Below, piece by piece: positions 1-8,845 of a stretch of DNA of 64,000 bases. Source of the stretch: Pseudomonadota bacterium (GTDB taxonomy: Bacteria; Pseudomonadota; Gammaproteobacteria; Xanthomonadales; Rhodanobacteraceae). Both the position numbers and the translations under genes were made by a program. The DNA lies in contig JAEWGO010000007.1 of NCBI GenBank assembly GCA_023388255.1, positions 310,001 to 374,000 of the forward strand, given 5' to 3'. Position 1 is the stretch's first letter, and the number at the start of each line of letters is the position of its first letter. The notes below the pieces were generated by a model, which was given only the letters and a program-made list of their open reading frames with translations, had not been told where the DNA came from and made no database searches.

Positions 1-255
1 GCGGCGACGCGGCAGGCACCGGACGTGCTGCTGATCGACGTGCAACTGCCGGGCCTGTCCGGCAACGCCGCGGTGTTCCAGTTACGCTCGCACGGCTATC
101 ACGGGCGCATCGTGATGCTGTCGGCGACGTCCACAATGGAAGCGCGCAACGCTTCGTTGCGCGCCGGCGCGGACTACTATCTGACCAAACCGCTCAACCT
201 GGAGCAGTTCGTCGGAGTGATGCAGCGCGCGACGCAGGCGCCCGAAGAGATCTGA
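1..255 (+). CDS. Response regulator receiver domain, C-terminal part (5' end outside window)
   Basis: The reading frame is open from base 1 and ends with TGA at 253-255. The visible residues are the second half of a CheY-like receiver domain. They include the phosphoacceptor Asp in L-I-D-V-Q-L-P-G-L-S-G, the conserved Ser/Thr in M-L-S-A-T, and the Lys in Y-L-T-K-P-L. The protein stops about 15 residues after the receiver fold, so this is either a stand-alone receiver or the C-terminal receiver of a hybrid histidine kinase whose upstream part is not visible. The next gene is convergent with a gap of only 12 bases. The output function cannot be judged from this fragment. Confidence 0.85.
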   Translation, partial: AATRQAPDVLLIDVQLPGLSGNAAVFQLRSHGYHGRIVMLSATSTMEARNASLRAGADYYLTKPLNLEQFVGVMQRATQAPEEI

Positions 256-267
256 GCGGCGCGTCGT

Positions 268-1116
268 TCAGCGCGCAACGATGTCCTGCACGGTGCGATC
301 CGGTCGCAGCTGGACGCGCAAGTCCGCGAGCGCAGGCAGCACGCGCAGCGCATGCCGACTGAGCCTCTCGTAGTGCATCAGGAATCGCTGCAGCGCGGTT
401 GCGTTCATTGCCTGTGGTGCGCGGCGTCGGCGCAAGGCGCATTCCTGCTCGTCGCGCCAGCGCGTCACGACGGCGAAGCCCGGCGCCTCGAGCATGACCA
501 GGCGATCGAGCCTGCGCCACAACGCAGCATATTCCGCGCCGAGTCGCGCATTCACCCAGCGCCGCCAGCGGCCATCGCGATCCTCATCGCGTTCGAGTGC
601 GTTGAGCGGCGTTGCCAACGCGCGCGCAGCCTCGGCCGGCACGCCGACGCACCAGCCTTCGAGGATCACCAATTGTGGCGATCGATCGACGAGGCGCCAG
701 CGCGAAGGTGGAAGTCGCGTGTCACGACCCTTGTCGAAGCGTGGGATGCACACGGGATGTCGTGTGTTTGCGTCGGCCAATCCGTCGAGCACATGGCCAA
801 GCAACGCGGAATCATGCGTGCCCGGCACTCCGCGCGTCCCCAGCAGCGGATGTGCGCTGCGTGAGAGCCGCAAGCGGGCGCGGCGGCCGAGATAGAAATC
901 GTCCAGCGCGAGCACGCGACTGCCGATGCCGCGCGCATTGGCGGCCGTCGCGAGCTGGTCGGACAGCGTGCTCTTGCCGCTGCCCTGCAATCCCGACAGG
1001 CCGACGATCCAGGGACGTCCGCGCACATGCACGGAGCGCTGCCGCAGCAAGCCATCCAGGATGGAATCGACCTCCGTCGGGGCGTAGCCCGGCTGCGTGC
1101 TAGCATCGCGCGCCAT
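268..1116 (-). CDS. P-loop kinase of the D-glycerate 3-kinase (GLYK/Tda10)-like family
   Basis: This is a 282-residue cytoplasmic kinase. A Walker A motif G-L-Q-G-S-G-K-S-T lies near residues 42-50. It is followed by L-D-D-F-Y-L, R-G-V-P-G-T-H-D and I-L-E-G-W-C-V-G, the order of motifs seen in plant-type glycerate 3-kinase and the yeast Tda10 family. The expected activity is ATP-dependent phosphorylation of a small metabolite such as D-glycerate, but the substrate is assigned by family resemblance only. The start ATG (1116-1114) shares the tetranucleotide CATG with the divergent pdxH start, so the two genes have no intergenic space. No Shine-Dalgarno sequence is obvious, so a start slightly further in is possible. 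Confidence 0.75.
   Translation of the reverse strand: MARDASTQPGYAPTEVDSILDGLLRQRSVHVRGRPWIVGLSGLQGSGKSTLSDQLATAANARGIGSRVLALDDFYLGRRARLRLSRSAHPLLGTRGVPGTHDSALLGHVLDGLADANTRHPVCIPRFDKGRDTRLPPSRWRLVDRSPQLVILEGWCVGVPAEAARALATPLNALERDEDRDGRWRRWVNARLGAEYAALWRRLDRLVMLEAPGFAVVTRWRDEQECALRRRRAPQAMNATALQRFLMHYERLSRHALRVLPALADLRVQLRPDRTVQDIVAR
1101..1106 (+). promoter_or_regulatory. Putative -10 element of pdxH (leaderless)
   Basis: TAGCAT lies eight bases before the pdxH ATG, with no Shine-Dalgarno sequence between them. The spacing would place the transcript start at or next to the start codon. It lies inside the coding sequence of the divergent kinase. No convincing -35 box is visible. Confidence 0.35.
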
Positions 1117-1735
1117 GACGAACCTGTCCGCAGATACCGAATCGAGCGCACTCTATCAGGAGGCGCTCGCCACCTTCCGCGACCTGCTGGCGCAGGCCCA
1201 AACCAGCGGCGATCCGGAGCCGACAGCGATGACGCTGGCGACGCCGGGCGAGGGCGATCGCGTGTCCGCACGCATCGTGCTGCTGAAAGGCGTCGACGAG
1301 CGCGGCTTCCGCTTCTTCACCAACTACGACAGCGCGAAAGGCGCGCAACTTGCGGCGCGCCCGCGTGCGGCGCTGTGCTTTCACTGGAAACTGCTCGGCG
1401 GCGGCGTGCAGGTGCGCATCGAAGGGGCGGTCGAACGGCTGTCGGCGCAGGAATCGGATGCGTATTTCGCGACTCGCGCGCGCGGCAGCCAGCTCGGTGC
1501 GTGGGCATCGTTGCAATCGCAACCGTTGGCAGATCGCGCCGAGTTCGAGGCGCGCCTCACCGAGGTCGAGCGGCGTTTTGCCGATGCTCCGGTGCCGCGA
1601 CCGCCGCACTGGGGCGGATTCGTGGTCGAGCCGGATCGCATCGAGTTCTGGTACGGCGCGGACTTCCGCCTGCACGAGCGACAGTTGTATCGGCGCGAAG
1701 GCGGCGTATGGAGTCGGGGGATGGTGTATCCGTGA
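1115..1735 (+). CDS. pdxH: Pyridoxamine/pyridoxine 5'-phosphate oxidase
   Basis: PdxH is the FMN-dependent oxidase that converts pyridoxine or pyridoxamine 5'-phosphate to pyridoxal 5'-phosphate. The 206-residue length is typical. Recognisable segments are R-I-V-L-L-K-G-V-D-E-R-G-F-R-F-F-T-N-Y (FMN-binding strand), S-x-K-G-x-Q-L, W-A-S-L-Q-S-Q and the C-terminal W-Y-G-A-D-F-R-L-H-E-R plus W-S-R. ATG 1115 is preferred because the -10-like TAGCAT (1101-1106) sits eight bases upstream, which suggests a leaderless mRNA. An in-frame GTG at 1097 is the alternative. The gene is divergent from the kinase, and the two start codons overlap in a CATG. Confidence 0.93.
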   Translation: MTNLSADTESSALYQEALATFRDLLAQAQTSGDPEPTAMTLATPGEGDRVSARIVLLKGVDERGFRFFTNYDSAKGAQLAARPRAALCFHWKLLGGGVQVRIEGAVERLSAQESDAYFATRARGSQLGAWASLQSQPLADRAEFEARLTEVERRFADAPVPRPPHWGGFVVEPDRIEFWYGADFRLHERQLYRREGGVWSRGMVYP

Positions 1736-1894
1736 GACGTGAGGGGTTGAGCTCTTCTCCCTCTCGCGCAAGCGGGAGAGGTGAACAGCGAAGTTTCGTG
1801 GCCAAAGACGCGAAACATGAGGCGAAACGCGTTGCGACCTTGTGAATTCTTGCTTGTTCGTCGCACCTCCACCTCCAGGATCTCGCATTCATCC

Positions 1895-2689
1895 ATGGGC
1901 CCCCAACGCATCATCTGCCTGACCGAAGAGCCGACCGAGGTGCTGTATGCGCTCGGCGAACAGGATCGTATCGTCGGCATCTCCGGCTTCACGGTTCGTC
2001 CGGCGCGGGCGCGCAAGGAAAAGCCGAAGGTTTCCGCGTTCACCAGCGCGAAGATCGACGAGATATTGAAACTGCAGCCGGATTTCGTCGTCGGTTTCTC
2101 CGACATCCAGGCCGACATCGCGCGCGACCTGGTCAAGGCCGGTGTCGAGGTCTGGATCAGCAACCATCGCAGCGTCGCCGGCATCCTTGACTACATCCGT
2201 CGACTCGGCGCATTGGTCGGCGCGCACGAACGCGCGGAAGCCTACGCGCAGCGCGCGCAGGCGCATCTGACGGAGGTGGAGCGCGCCGCAGCCGCGCTGC
2301 CGCGCAGGCCGCGCGTGTATTTCGAGGAGTGGGACGAGCCGTTGATCAGTGGCATCCAGTGGGTCGCCGAGCTGGTACGCGTCGCCGGTGGCGACGATGT
2401 GTTTCCCGAGCGTGCCGAAAAGTCGCTGGCGCGCGATCGCATCCTTGCCGATGCGGGCGAAGTCGTGCGACGAGCGCCGGACATCGTGTTCGGTTCGTGG
2501 TGCGGCAAGAAGTTCCGGCCCGACCGTGTCGCGATGCGCGCCGGTTGGGAGGCGATCCCGGCGGTGCGCGATGGCGAGCTGCACGAGATCAAGTCGCCGA
2601 TCATCCTGCAACCGGGCCCGGCGGCATTGTTCGATGGCCTCGATGCGCTGCATCGAGTGATCGTGGACTGGGCGCGTCGTCGGCCCTGA
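1895..2689 (+). CDS. BtuF-like helical-backbone metal/cobalamin-binding protein without signal peptide
   Basis: This 264-residue protein has the TroA/BtuF periplasmic-binding fold. It shows R-I-I-C-L-T-E-E-P-T-E-V-L-Y-A-L-G, then P-K-V-S-A-F-T-S-A-K-I-D-E-I-L-K-L-Q-P-D-F-V-V-G-F, a long central helix, and a second lobe ending I-I-L-Q-P-G-P-A-A-L-F-D-G-L. ATG 1895 was chosen because the frame upstream (from 1781) has no family similarity. No signal peptide follows this start, so the protein may act in the cytoplasm or be mis-started. No permease or ATPase gene lies nearby. Homologues are usually annotated as cobalamin-binding proteins, and the ligand here is unproven. Confidence 0.75.
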   Translation: MGPQRIICLTEEPTEVLYALGEQDRIVGISGFTVRPARARKEKPKVSAFTSAKIDEILKLQPDFVVGFSDIQADIARDLVKAGVEVWISNHRSVAGILDYIRRLGALVGAHERAEAYAQRAQAHLTEVERAAAALPRRPRVYFEEWDEPLISGIQWVAELVRVAGGDDVFPERAEKSLARDRILADAGEVVRRAPDIVFGSWCGKKFRPDRVAMRAGWEAIPAVRDGELHEIKSPIILQPGPAALFDGLDALHRVIVDWARRRP

Positions 2690-2721
2690 ACCGCGGTTGG
2701 CCTGGAGTTCCCGCGAATGCT

Positions 2722-3300
2722 TCAGACGCCCTGCGCCAGATGCATGCCGAAATCGAGCAGCGGTCCGACCAGCAGCGCACGCGCGAGCATGACCACCAGC
2801 CAAGCGATCATTGGCGAAAGGTCGAGTCCGGCGATCGAAGGGATGAAGCGGCGAATCGGCCTCAGCACGGGTTCGGTCAGCTGGTAGATCAGCGGCACGA
2901 TCGGATTGGCACGGTCGACGCTGATGAAACTGACCAGCACGCGCGCGAGGATCAGGCCGAAATACAGCATCAGCACGAAATCACCGAGATCGGCGAACGC
3001 CATCACGACCAGGCCGAGTACGCCGAGGCTCTGTCCGGCCAGCGCATACAGCAGTGCCAGCTTGATAGCGGTGAGCAACCACGCTAGCCCGATCGCGGCG
3101 ATGTCGAGGTTGCGCCACGCCGGAATCACCTTGCGCAGCGGCATCAGCACCGGGTTGGTGACCTTGTACAGGAACTGGCAGACCGGGTTGTAGAAGTTCG
3201 CGCGCACGCACTGCAGCAGCACACGCAGAACAACCAGCGCGATCACCGCACCGAATGCGAAGTTGATCAGGATCTGTCCGGCGTTGGCGAAGTAGCCCAT
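2722..3300 (-). CDS. yggT: YggT family integral membrane protein
   Basis: This is a 192-residue membrane protein with two similar halves, each with hydrophobic helices followed by a Y-x-x-T-x-P-x-L-x-P-[IL]-R-[KR]-x-[IF]-P motif (Y-K-V-T-N-P-V-L-M-P-L-R-K-V-I-P and Y-Q-L-T-E-P-V-L-R-P-I-R-R-F-I-P). That duplicated pattern defines YggT, a family linked to osmotic shock tolerance and to partners of cell division or thylakoid biogenesis in other organisms. It is the last gene of the yggS-proC-yggT run, an order conserved in many gammaproteobacteria. The gap to proC is 176 bases. Confidence 0.92.
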   Translation of the reverse strand: MGYFANAGQILINFAFGAVIALVVLRVLLQCVRANFYNPVCQFLYKVTNPVLMPLRKVIPAWRNLDIAAIGLAWLLTAIKLALLYALAGQSLGVLGLVVMAFADLGDFVLMLYFGLILARVLVSFISVDRANPIVPLIYQLTEPVLRPIRRFIPSIAGLDLSPMIAWLVVMLARALLVGPLLDFGMHLAQGV

Positions 3301-3476
3301 CGATGTTGGTCGCTTGTCGGTTGTCGTAGTGGATTGTACGGGCGCGATGCCTTCGCGGCCCGTACCGTTGACGTGCGGGTCGCGCAGGCGGTGCCTCCAG
3401 TGCACTTCCAGAGGCGGCCCCGAGTCCGCTGAAGTTGAGGAAGCGGGATCGTGTTGCGGTTGCGGCCGCTCTCGGC

Positions 3477-4334
3477 TCAGGAATGCTGCTCCGACAACTC
3501 GCCACCCCGCCGCGTCGCCGCCGCAACGGCCCGCGCAACGAGTCCGCGCAGGTCGCCGACGGCGAACGCATCGAGCGCCGCCGCTGTCGTGCCACCCGGC
3601 GAGGTCACGCGCTCGCGCAAGATCGCCGGCGCTTCGCCATCCTCGACCAGCATGCGCCCGGCGCCAAGGCAGGTCTGCGTTGCCAGCGCGCGCGCGATCT
3701 CGCGCGGCAATCCCTGCGCGACCGCGGCGTCCTCGAGCGCCTCGACCAGCAGGAAGAAGTACGCTGGTCCGGAACCGGACAATGCAGTCACGGTGTCCAT
3801 CAGTTCTTCGCGTTCGATCCAGACCGCGCGTCCAGCCGCGCCGAGGATCGCCTCGGCCTGCGCACGTTGCGCAGCACTCGTCGACGCGCTCGCGATCATT
3901 CCGGTTGCTCCGGCACCGATCAGTGCCGGCGTGTTCGGCATTGCGCGCACGATCGGCAGGTCGGTGCCGAACCAGGCGCTCAACTGCGCGATGCGGATGC
4001 CGGCCGCGATCGAGATCGCCAATGGCTTCGTCGTGGCGACGATCGGCGCGAGATCGGCACACACCGCCTTCATCACTTGCGGCTTGACCGCCAGCACCAG
4101 CACGTCGGCACCCCGCGCCGCCGCGGCGGCGGTGTCATGCACGGCCACGTCGAAGTCGCGTGCAAGCGCATCGCGCAGGTCCATGTTCGGTTCGGCGACC
4201 GCAATCGCGCGAGTGTCCGCGCCGCCGCGCGCCATTGCGCCGATCAGGCTGCGCGCCATGTTGCCGCCGCCGATGAAGGCCGTGGTCAGGCCGGTATGGC
4301 TGGTTCGTGAGGGGTGATTCGATGGCATCGTCAT
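3477..4334 (-). CDS. proC: Pyrroline-5-carboxylate reductase
   Basis: ProC reduces 1-pyrroline-5-carboxylate to L-proline with NAD(P)H in the last step of proline synthesis. The 285-residue protein has the Rossmann motif F-I-G-G-G-N-M-A near residue 20, the A-V-K-P-Q segment, R-A-M-P-N-T-P and the C-terminal signature with T-A-L-S-G-S-G-P-A-Y, T-S-P-G-G-T-T-A-A. ATG 4334 is preferred because a GGAAA sequence lies about eight bases upstream. ATG 4328, two codons in, is equally in frame. The gene is the middle member of the yggS-proC-yggT operon. Confidence 0.95.
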   Translation of the reverse strand: MTMPSNHPSRTSHTGLTTAFIGGGNMARSLIGAMARGGADTRAIAVAEPNMDLRDALARDFDVAVHDTAAAAARGADVLVLAVKPQVMKAVCADLAPIVATTKPLAISIAAGIRIAQLSAWFGTDLPIVRAMPNTPALIGAGATGMIASASTSAAQRAQAEAILGAAGRAVWIEREELMDTVTALSGSGPAYFFLLVEALEDAAVAQGLPREIARALATQTCLGAGRMLVEDGEAPAILRERVTSPGGTTAAALDAFAVGDLRGLVARAVAAATRRGGELSEQHS

Positions 4335-4424
4335 TTGCGTTTTCCGGTGTTGCCGGCAAGCATAACAAGCGCGCATTGCGCCTCGTGCCGGCGGCGATTC
4401 CCTCGGGCACGATCGTTGCGTACA

Positions 4425-4462
4425 TGCAGGTCACCTCCCGCGAGCCAGAGAGGTGATCTGCA
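4425..4462. repeat. Hairpin in the yggS-proC intergenic spacer
   Basis: The arms TGCAGGTCACCTC (4425-4437) and GAGGTGATCTGCA (4450-4462) pair at 12 of 13 positions around a 12-base loop. It lies between two genes of one operon, with no T run after it. It may be an mRNA processing or stability hairpin, or a remnant of a palindromic repeat. Confidence 0.5.
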
Positions 4463-4504
4463 GGCGCGAGTGAGGGCGCGTGTGGCGACGCCCCCGGTCT
4501 TTCC

Positions 4505-5212
4505 TCAGCCCAGCCCTCTCGCGTGATCGGGAGCAAGGCGCGCGCCGAACAACGCAGTCCCCATGCGCACCATCGTTGCGCCTTCGGCAATCGCCAACGC
4601 GAAATCGTCGGACATGCCCATCGACAAGGTATCGACGTTCGCACGCGTCGTGCGCAGCGCATCGAACAAGGCGCGCATGCGGCGGAACGCATCGCGGCGG
4701 CGGTCGAGGTCAGGTGCAGGCGACGGGATCGCCATCAGCCCGCGCAGCCGCAGGTTCGGCGCGTTGGCGACCGCTTCCGCCAACCTCGCGAGTTCGTCCG
4801 GTGCGCAGCCTGACTTGCTCTCCTCGTCGTCGATGTTGACCTGGATCAGCACGTTCAACGGCGCGCGATCGAGAGGGCGGAAACGCGACAGCGGCTCCAC
4901 CAGCTTTGCGCGGTCCAGGCTTTGAAGCCAGTCGAAATGGGTCGCGACTTCGCGGCACTTGTTCGATTGCAGTGGTCCGATCAGATGCCATTCGATCGCG
5001 ACATCATCGAGTTCGCGCTGCTTGGCCAGCGCTTCCTGTACATAGTTCTCGCCGAACGCGTGCTGGCCGCAGTTCGCAAGTGATCGCAGCGCAGTGGCCG
5101 GCTTCGTCTTCGACACTGCCAGCAAACTCACGGCGTCGGTACGTCCGGCGGCGCGTCGTGCGGCGTCGATGCGGTCGATGACGGAACGGTAGGCTGTTTC
5201 GCAGAAATTCAT
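4505..5212 (-). CDS. yggS: YggS family pyridoxal-phosphate homeostasis protein
   Basis: This is a PLP-binding TIM-barrel protein (COG0325/PLPBP) that buffers pyridoxal phosphate. The Schiff-base lysine is in A-V-S-K-T-K (Lys35), followed by F-G-E-N-Y-V-Q-E, W-H-L-I-G-P-L-Q-S-N-K, and the C-terminal M-G-M-S-D-D-F with G-T-A-L-F-G-A-R. Two starts are possible: ATG 5212, used here and giving the usual N-terminus, or ATG 5227, five codons upstream. It is the first gene of the yggS-proC-yggT operon and is divergent from pilT, a widely conserved arrangement. The link to pdxH about 3 kb away is metabolic only. Confidence 0.93.
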   Translation of the reverse strand: MNFCETAYRSVIDRIDAARRAAGRTDAVSLLAVSKTKPATALRSLANCGQHAFGENYVQEALAKQRELDDVAIEWHLIGPLQSNKCREVATHFDWLQSLDRAKLVEPLSRFRPLDRAPLNVLIQVNIDDEESKSGCAPDELARLAEAVANAPNLRLRGLMAIPSPAPDLDRRRDAFRRMRALFDALRTTRANVDTLSMGMSDDFALAIAEGATMVRMGTALFGARLAPDHARGLG

Positions 5213-5246
5213 CGCAAGGCCGCGCATTGTCTCGTTTTGACCCGGC

Positions 5247-5252
5247 TATACT
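5247..5252 (+). promoter_or_regulatory. Putative -10 element of pilT
   Basis: TATACT is centred about 50 bases before the pilT start, and a GGGGAG Shine-Dalgarno sequence follows at 5290-5295. The box lies in the short divergent space with yggS, and its core GGCTATACTGCC is partly symmetrical. No strong -35 is seen at 17 bases. Confidence 0.45.
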
Positions 5253-5299
5253 GCCGCAATCCGGCGCCTCTGCGGCGCTTCGCGTCCGAGGGGAGAGCC

Positions 5300-6337
5300 A
5301 TGGATATCGCCGAGCTGCTGGCGTTTTCGGTCAAGAACAAAGCATCCGACTTGCATCTTTCGGCCGGCCTTCCACCGATGATCCGCGTCGACGGCGACGT
5401 GCGACGCATCAACATCCAGGCATTCGATCACAAGCAGATCCATGCGCTGATCTACGACATCATGTCGGACAAGCAGCGCCGCGACTACGAGGAATTCCTC
5501 GAAGTCGACTTCTCGTTCGAAATCCCGAGTCTCGCGCGCTTCCGCGTCAACGCGTTCAACCAGAACCGCGGCGCCGGTGCGGTGTTCCGCACGATTCCGT
5601 CCGAGGTGCTGACACTCGAAGACCTGGGCGCGCCGCGCATCTTCAAGGAGTTGATCGAACAACCACAGGGCCTGATCCTCGTCACCGGACCGACCGGCTC
5701 CGGCAAGTCGACCACGCTCGCGGCGATGGTCGATCACGTCAACAAGAACGAGTACGGCCACATCCTCTCGGTCGAAGACCCGATCGAGTTCGTGCACACC
5801 TCGCAGAAGTGCCTGATCAACCAGCGCGAAGTGCACCGAGACACGCACGGCTTCAACGAGGCGCTGCGATCGGCGTTGCGCGAAGACCCCGACTACATCC
5901 TCGTCGGCGAGTTGCGCGACCTCGAAACGATCCGTCTCGCGCTGACCGCCGCCGAGACCGGTCACCTGGTGTTCGCGACCCTGCACACCAGCTCCGCTGC
6001 GAAGACCGTCGACCGCATCATCGACGTGTTCCCGGCCGGCGAAAAGCCGATGGTGCGCTCGATGCTGTCCGAATCGTTGCGCGCGGTGATCTCGCAGTCG
6101 CTGCTGAAGAAAGTCGGCGGCGGGCGCGTCGCCGCGCACGAGATCATGGTTGGCATCCCGGCGATCCGGAACCTGATCCGCGAGGACAAGGTTGCGCAGA
6201 TGTATTCGGCGATCCAGACCGGCAGCCAGTACGGCATGCAGACCCTCGACCAATGCCTGCAGGACATGGTCAAGCGCGGCCTCGTCACGCGCCAGCAGGC
6301 GATCGGCTACGCGAAGAACAAGGAGATTTTCAAGTAG
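5300..6337 (+). CDS. pilT: Type IV pilus retraction ATPase
   Basis: PilT is the hexameric ATPase that powers pilus retraction and twitching motility at the inner membrane. The 345-residue length is standard. Seen in order are the N-terminal A-S-D-L-H-L-S-A-G-L-P-P, Walker A G-P-T-G-S-G-K-S-T (residues 130-138), the Asp box S-V-E-D-P-I-E-F, Walker B I-L-V-G-E-L-R-D (about 200-207) and the His box T-G-H-L-V-F-A-T-L-H-T. GGGGAG lies five bases before ATG 5300. No pilU follows. The downstream neighbour is an unrelated secreted protein. Confidence 0.97.
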   Translation: MDIAELLAFSVKNKASDLHLSAGLPPMIRVDGDVRRINIQAFDHKQIHALIYDIMSDKQRRDYEEFLEVDFSFEIPSLARFRVNAFNQNRGAGAVFRTIPSEVLTLEDLGAPRIFKELIEQPQGLILVTGPTGSGKSTTLAAMVDHVNKNEYGHILSVEDPIEFVHTSQKCLINQREVHRDTHGFNEALRSALREDPDYILVGELRDLETIRLALTAAETGHLVFATLHTSSAAKTVDRIIDVFPAGEKPMVRSMLSESLRAVISQSLLKKVGGGRVAAHEIMVGIPAIRNLIREDKVAQMYSAIQTGSQYGMQTLDQCLQDMVKRGLVTRQQAIGYAKNKEIFK

Positions 6338-6409
6338 GGTTTTTGCGTTTCACTGGGGCCTGATGGCAACAATGTACGGATGATTCATGGGGACGGAGCT
6401 GCTTGAGGG

Positions 6410-8539
6410 ATGAAAACGTTTCGAAGGAGTGTGTGCGCGGTCCTTTACGGCATATTGATGTTCTCGGCTTTCCCGTTGCGGGCCGATGTGCCATCCATGG
6501 ACGAGCTCGGTCGAACGATCCCGGGCTTGAAGTATCCGGGGATGGGCGGGTTCGCGGTGGCCGACTTCGATGGCGACGGCAAGGAAGACATTGTCGTTCC
6601 AGCATCGAACGGCACTGCCATGTTCCTGGTCATCGGGCGAACCGCGGAAGGCATTGGCGTCAAACAAAGCGTCCTGCTGCCGAGCGAATATTTTCAGCGG
6701 TTGCTGCCGCATCGGGTCAACGGTGCGCCGCATCTGTTCGTGCTGGGCCACGACGGCATTCTGCGGGAGTTCGCCGGTTGGCCGCTTCGGCAGCTGCGTG
6801 CGATCCAGCTGGAGAGTTCGGGATTTCCCCCATTTGCCATCGGTGATATCGACGGCGACGGAAAAGAAGAACTGGTCACTGTTGCCGGTGATAGCGTGAA
6901 CCTGATCCGCGTCTACGATCTTGCAAGTGGCGCCCTGCGCTGGACGATGCCGCATAACGGGGGAAGCAGCATTCTGCTCAAGCAGATGGACGCCGATCCG
7001 GCACTCGAGATCATCGTCGATGGAAATTCGATCCGTGTCATCGATGGTGCGACCCGGGCCATCGATTGGTCATACGACGATGGCTACTATGGTTGTTGCC
7101 TGGCAAGCGGGCGATTCCAAGCCGATGGAGGCACGCAATTCGCGCTGGTAGCGCGGAGTATCAGTGTGTTCCAAAGCGCCCCGTATGCCCTCGCATGGAG
7201 TCTCGCGCACGACTCCGCCCCCGCGGGACTCACAGCCGCTGATCTCGACCACGACGGATTCGATGAAATCGTCGTGGGCGACTCGCAATGGGGCCGTGTC
7301 AGCGTTTATGACGCGCTCACGCGGCAGGTCCGGTTCAGCGTGCCGCATGAGGGATGGGGCATCCGGGCGCTTGCTACCGTGGATATTGATGGAAAAGGCT
7401 TGCCCGCGATCGCCTTCAGCTCTGGAGATGCCGGAGGCGCTGATGGCGAAGTCTTCCAACTGGTCGACGGACGCGATGGAGCGACGCTCTGGAAATGGGA
7501 CAACGCGCAACCTGGCCCGTACGCCTCGGTTGCGTTTGGGGATCTGGACGGCAACGGTCAACACGAGTTCGTCTACGTCTCGCAGGGAACCCTCTACACG
7601 CGATCCGTGGTCGTCCAGCTTGACGCCATGAACGGGACGCAGCAATGGCGATCGCCGCCGGAGGTCTGGAACGTTCCGAGTCCGTATGCATTCACGCCGT
7701 TTGCCATGCGAACCGCCCACCGGGCGAACCACGCTCCGCTCATCGTCGTCGCTGGTTCCGACGCGGGTAGTGGACAGCTCATTGCGATCGACGGCGTCAG
7801 TCATGACGTGCTCTGGCAGCTGGGGCCGGTTGGCGACAACCCGCTTCACGATTACTCTGTAAGTCACTTGTCTACCTTCGATCTCGATGGTGACGGCAAC
7901 GATGAGATCGTGGCGTGCACGAACAAGGGCTTCGGCGGCAACGAACCTATTGGCCTCATGGTGTTCTCGATCTCTGACGGCAGCCAGCAATGGCAGTCGC
8001 TTGGAATGGGCGCGAATTTCGAACACTGCCGTGGGGTGATGGCGGGACGATTTGGTCAGCAGCAAAGGTCATTGGTTGCTGCGGTTCTGCCGTCCTCGAT
8101 CGAGGCCTACGATGCGCTGACGCACGCGCATGCCTGGAGTCTGCAGGGGGCTGCGGATGGGGCGACACTGCTCAATGCGAACGACCGTCCGAACGAGTTC
8201 GTCGTTTTTGCCGGGTCGCAGCTTCGCTTCTACGATTCCGCAACGCGAACCCTTCTGCGCCAATTCGACATCGGGATAGCCGTCAGTGCGGTGCGTGCGT
8301 TGACGGGTGAGCGGTTGGTCGTCGCCGCCGACGGTCGCCTCCTGATCGTCGATCGCGCTGACGGCACCGTGCTTGCGTCGTCCGATTCCATAGGCAACGG
8401 ACTCGGCGAGAGCAATCAGCTTGCCGTGGACGATCTCGGCGGTGGTGCATGGTTGATTGGCGCAGGCAGTGAGTCCGGTGCATTCCGCTTCATTGCACGA
8501 CTCACCGACACGGTGTTCCGTGATGGATTTGGGGGGTGA
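6410..8539 (+). CDS. Secreted FG-GAP/VCBS-repeat protein with DGF-type C-terminal tail
   Basis: This is a 709-residue protein with a Sec signal peptide (about residues 1-26, cleaved near L-R-A-D-V). At least five calcium-loop repeats of FG-GAP/VCBS type follow, such as D-F-D-G-D-G-K-E-D-I-V-V, D-I-D-G-D-G-K-E-E-L-V, D-L-D-H-D-G-F-D-E-I-V-V, D-L-D-G-N-G-Q-H-E-F and D-L-D-G-D-G-N-D-E-I-V. This predicts an integrin-alpha-like beta-propeller on the cell surface or in the medium. The last residues, D-T-V-F-R-D-G-F-G-G, are a variant of the tail shared by other secreted proteins here. Ligand and function are unknown. Confidence 0.8.
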   Translation: MKTFRRSVCAVLYGILMFSAFPLRADVPSMDELGRTIPGLKYPGMGGFAVADFDGDGKEDIVVPASNGTAMFLVIGRTAEGIGVKQSVLLPSEYFQRLLPHRVNGAPHLFVLGHDGILREFAGWPLRQLRAIQLESSGFPPFAIGDIDGDGKEELVTVAGDSVNLIRVYDLASGALRWTMPHNGGSSILLKQMDADPALEIIVDGNSIRVIDGATRAIDWSYDDGYYGCCLASGRFQADGGTQFALVARSISVFQSAPYALAWSLAHDSAPAGLTAADLDHDGFDEIVVGDSQWGRVSVYDALTRQVRFSVPHEGWGIRALATVDIDGKGLPAIAFSSGDAGGADGEVFQLVDGRDGATLWKWDNAQPGPYASVAFGDLDGNGQHEFVYVSQGTLYTRSVVVQLDAMNGTQQWRSPPEVWNVPSPYAFTPFAMRTAHRANHAPLIVVAGSDAGSGQLIAIDGVSHDVLWQLGPVGDNPLHDYSVSHLSTFDLDGDGNDEIVACTNKGFGGNEPIGLMVFSISDGSQQWQSLGMGANFEHCRGVMAGRFGQQQRSLVAAVLPSSIEAYDALTHAHAWSLQGAADGATLLNANDRPNEFVVFAGSQLRFYDSATRTLLRQFDIGIAVSAVRALTGERLVVAADGRLLIVDRADGTVLASSDSIGNGLGESNQLAVDDLGGGAWLIGAGSESGAFRFIARLTDTVFRDGFGG

Positions 8540-8845
8540 AGCGGACAGTTGTGTGCTTCAGAATTGAGCGCGCCCTGGAAGCAACTGCGAGGGGAAGTTC
8601 GAAGGTCCGCGAGGCGAAGCCGGGCCGTAGCTTCAAGGATTGGCGCACGTACAAAACTCGCAAAACTCGTGCAAAACTCGAGCTCTGGTCTAGCTTCGTA
8701 GCATTGTCGGCACTTTCTCCTCGATCACGCTGCGCTGGCGCCCGCGCCGGATCGAGCATGGTGGTCAGCCGCGGCAGTCCGCCCTTGGTCTCGATCAAGA
8801 CCTTGATCGCGGTCTACCCTTCGCTGAGCGGCTGCTCCCGGATCG
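8540..8845. other. Non-coding spacer with a short caaaactcg tandem repeat
   Basis: No credible gene is seen. CAAAACTCG occurs three times at 8652-8680, twice directly abutting and once after two extra bases. The segment at about 8760-8820 is open on the minus strand and may be decayed coding sequence of unknown origin. It runs into the ygiC-like pseudogene. Confidence 0.5.

Noticed and set aside
1755..1781. CTCTCGC-gcaa-GCGGGAGAGG hairpin after pdxH as a terminator
   Set aside because: The stem is good but there is no T run. It looks more like a dispersed palindromic repeat fragment, so it was not called a terminator.
1781..1894. Upstream extension of the BtuF-like gene as a possible signal peptide
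   Set aside because: The translated 38 residues lack a hydrophobic core, so they do not supply the missing signal peptide.
8652..8680. Three CAAAACTCG units as a possible CRISPR or iteron array
   Set aside because: Too short, no regular spacers, and no cas, rep or replication genes nearby.
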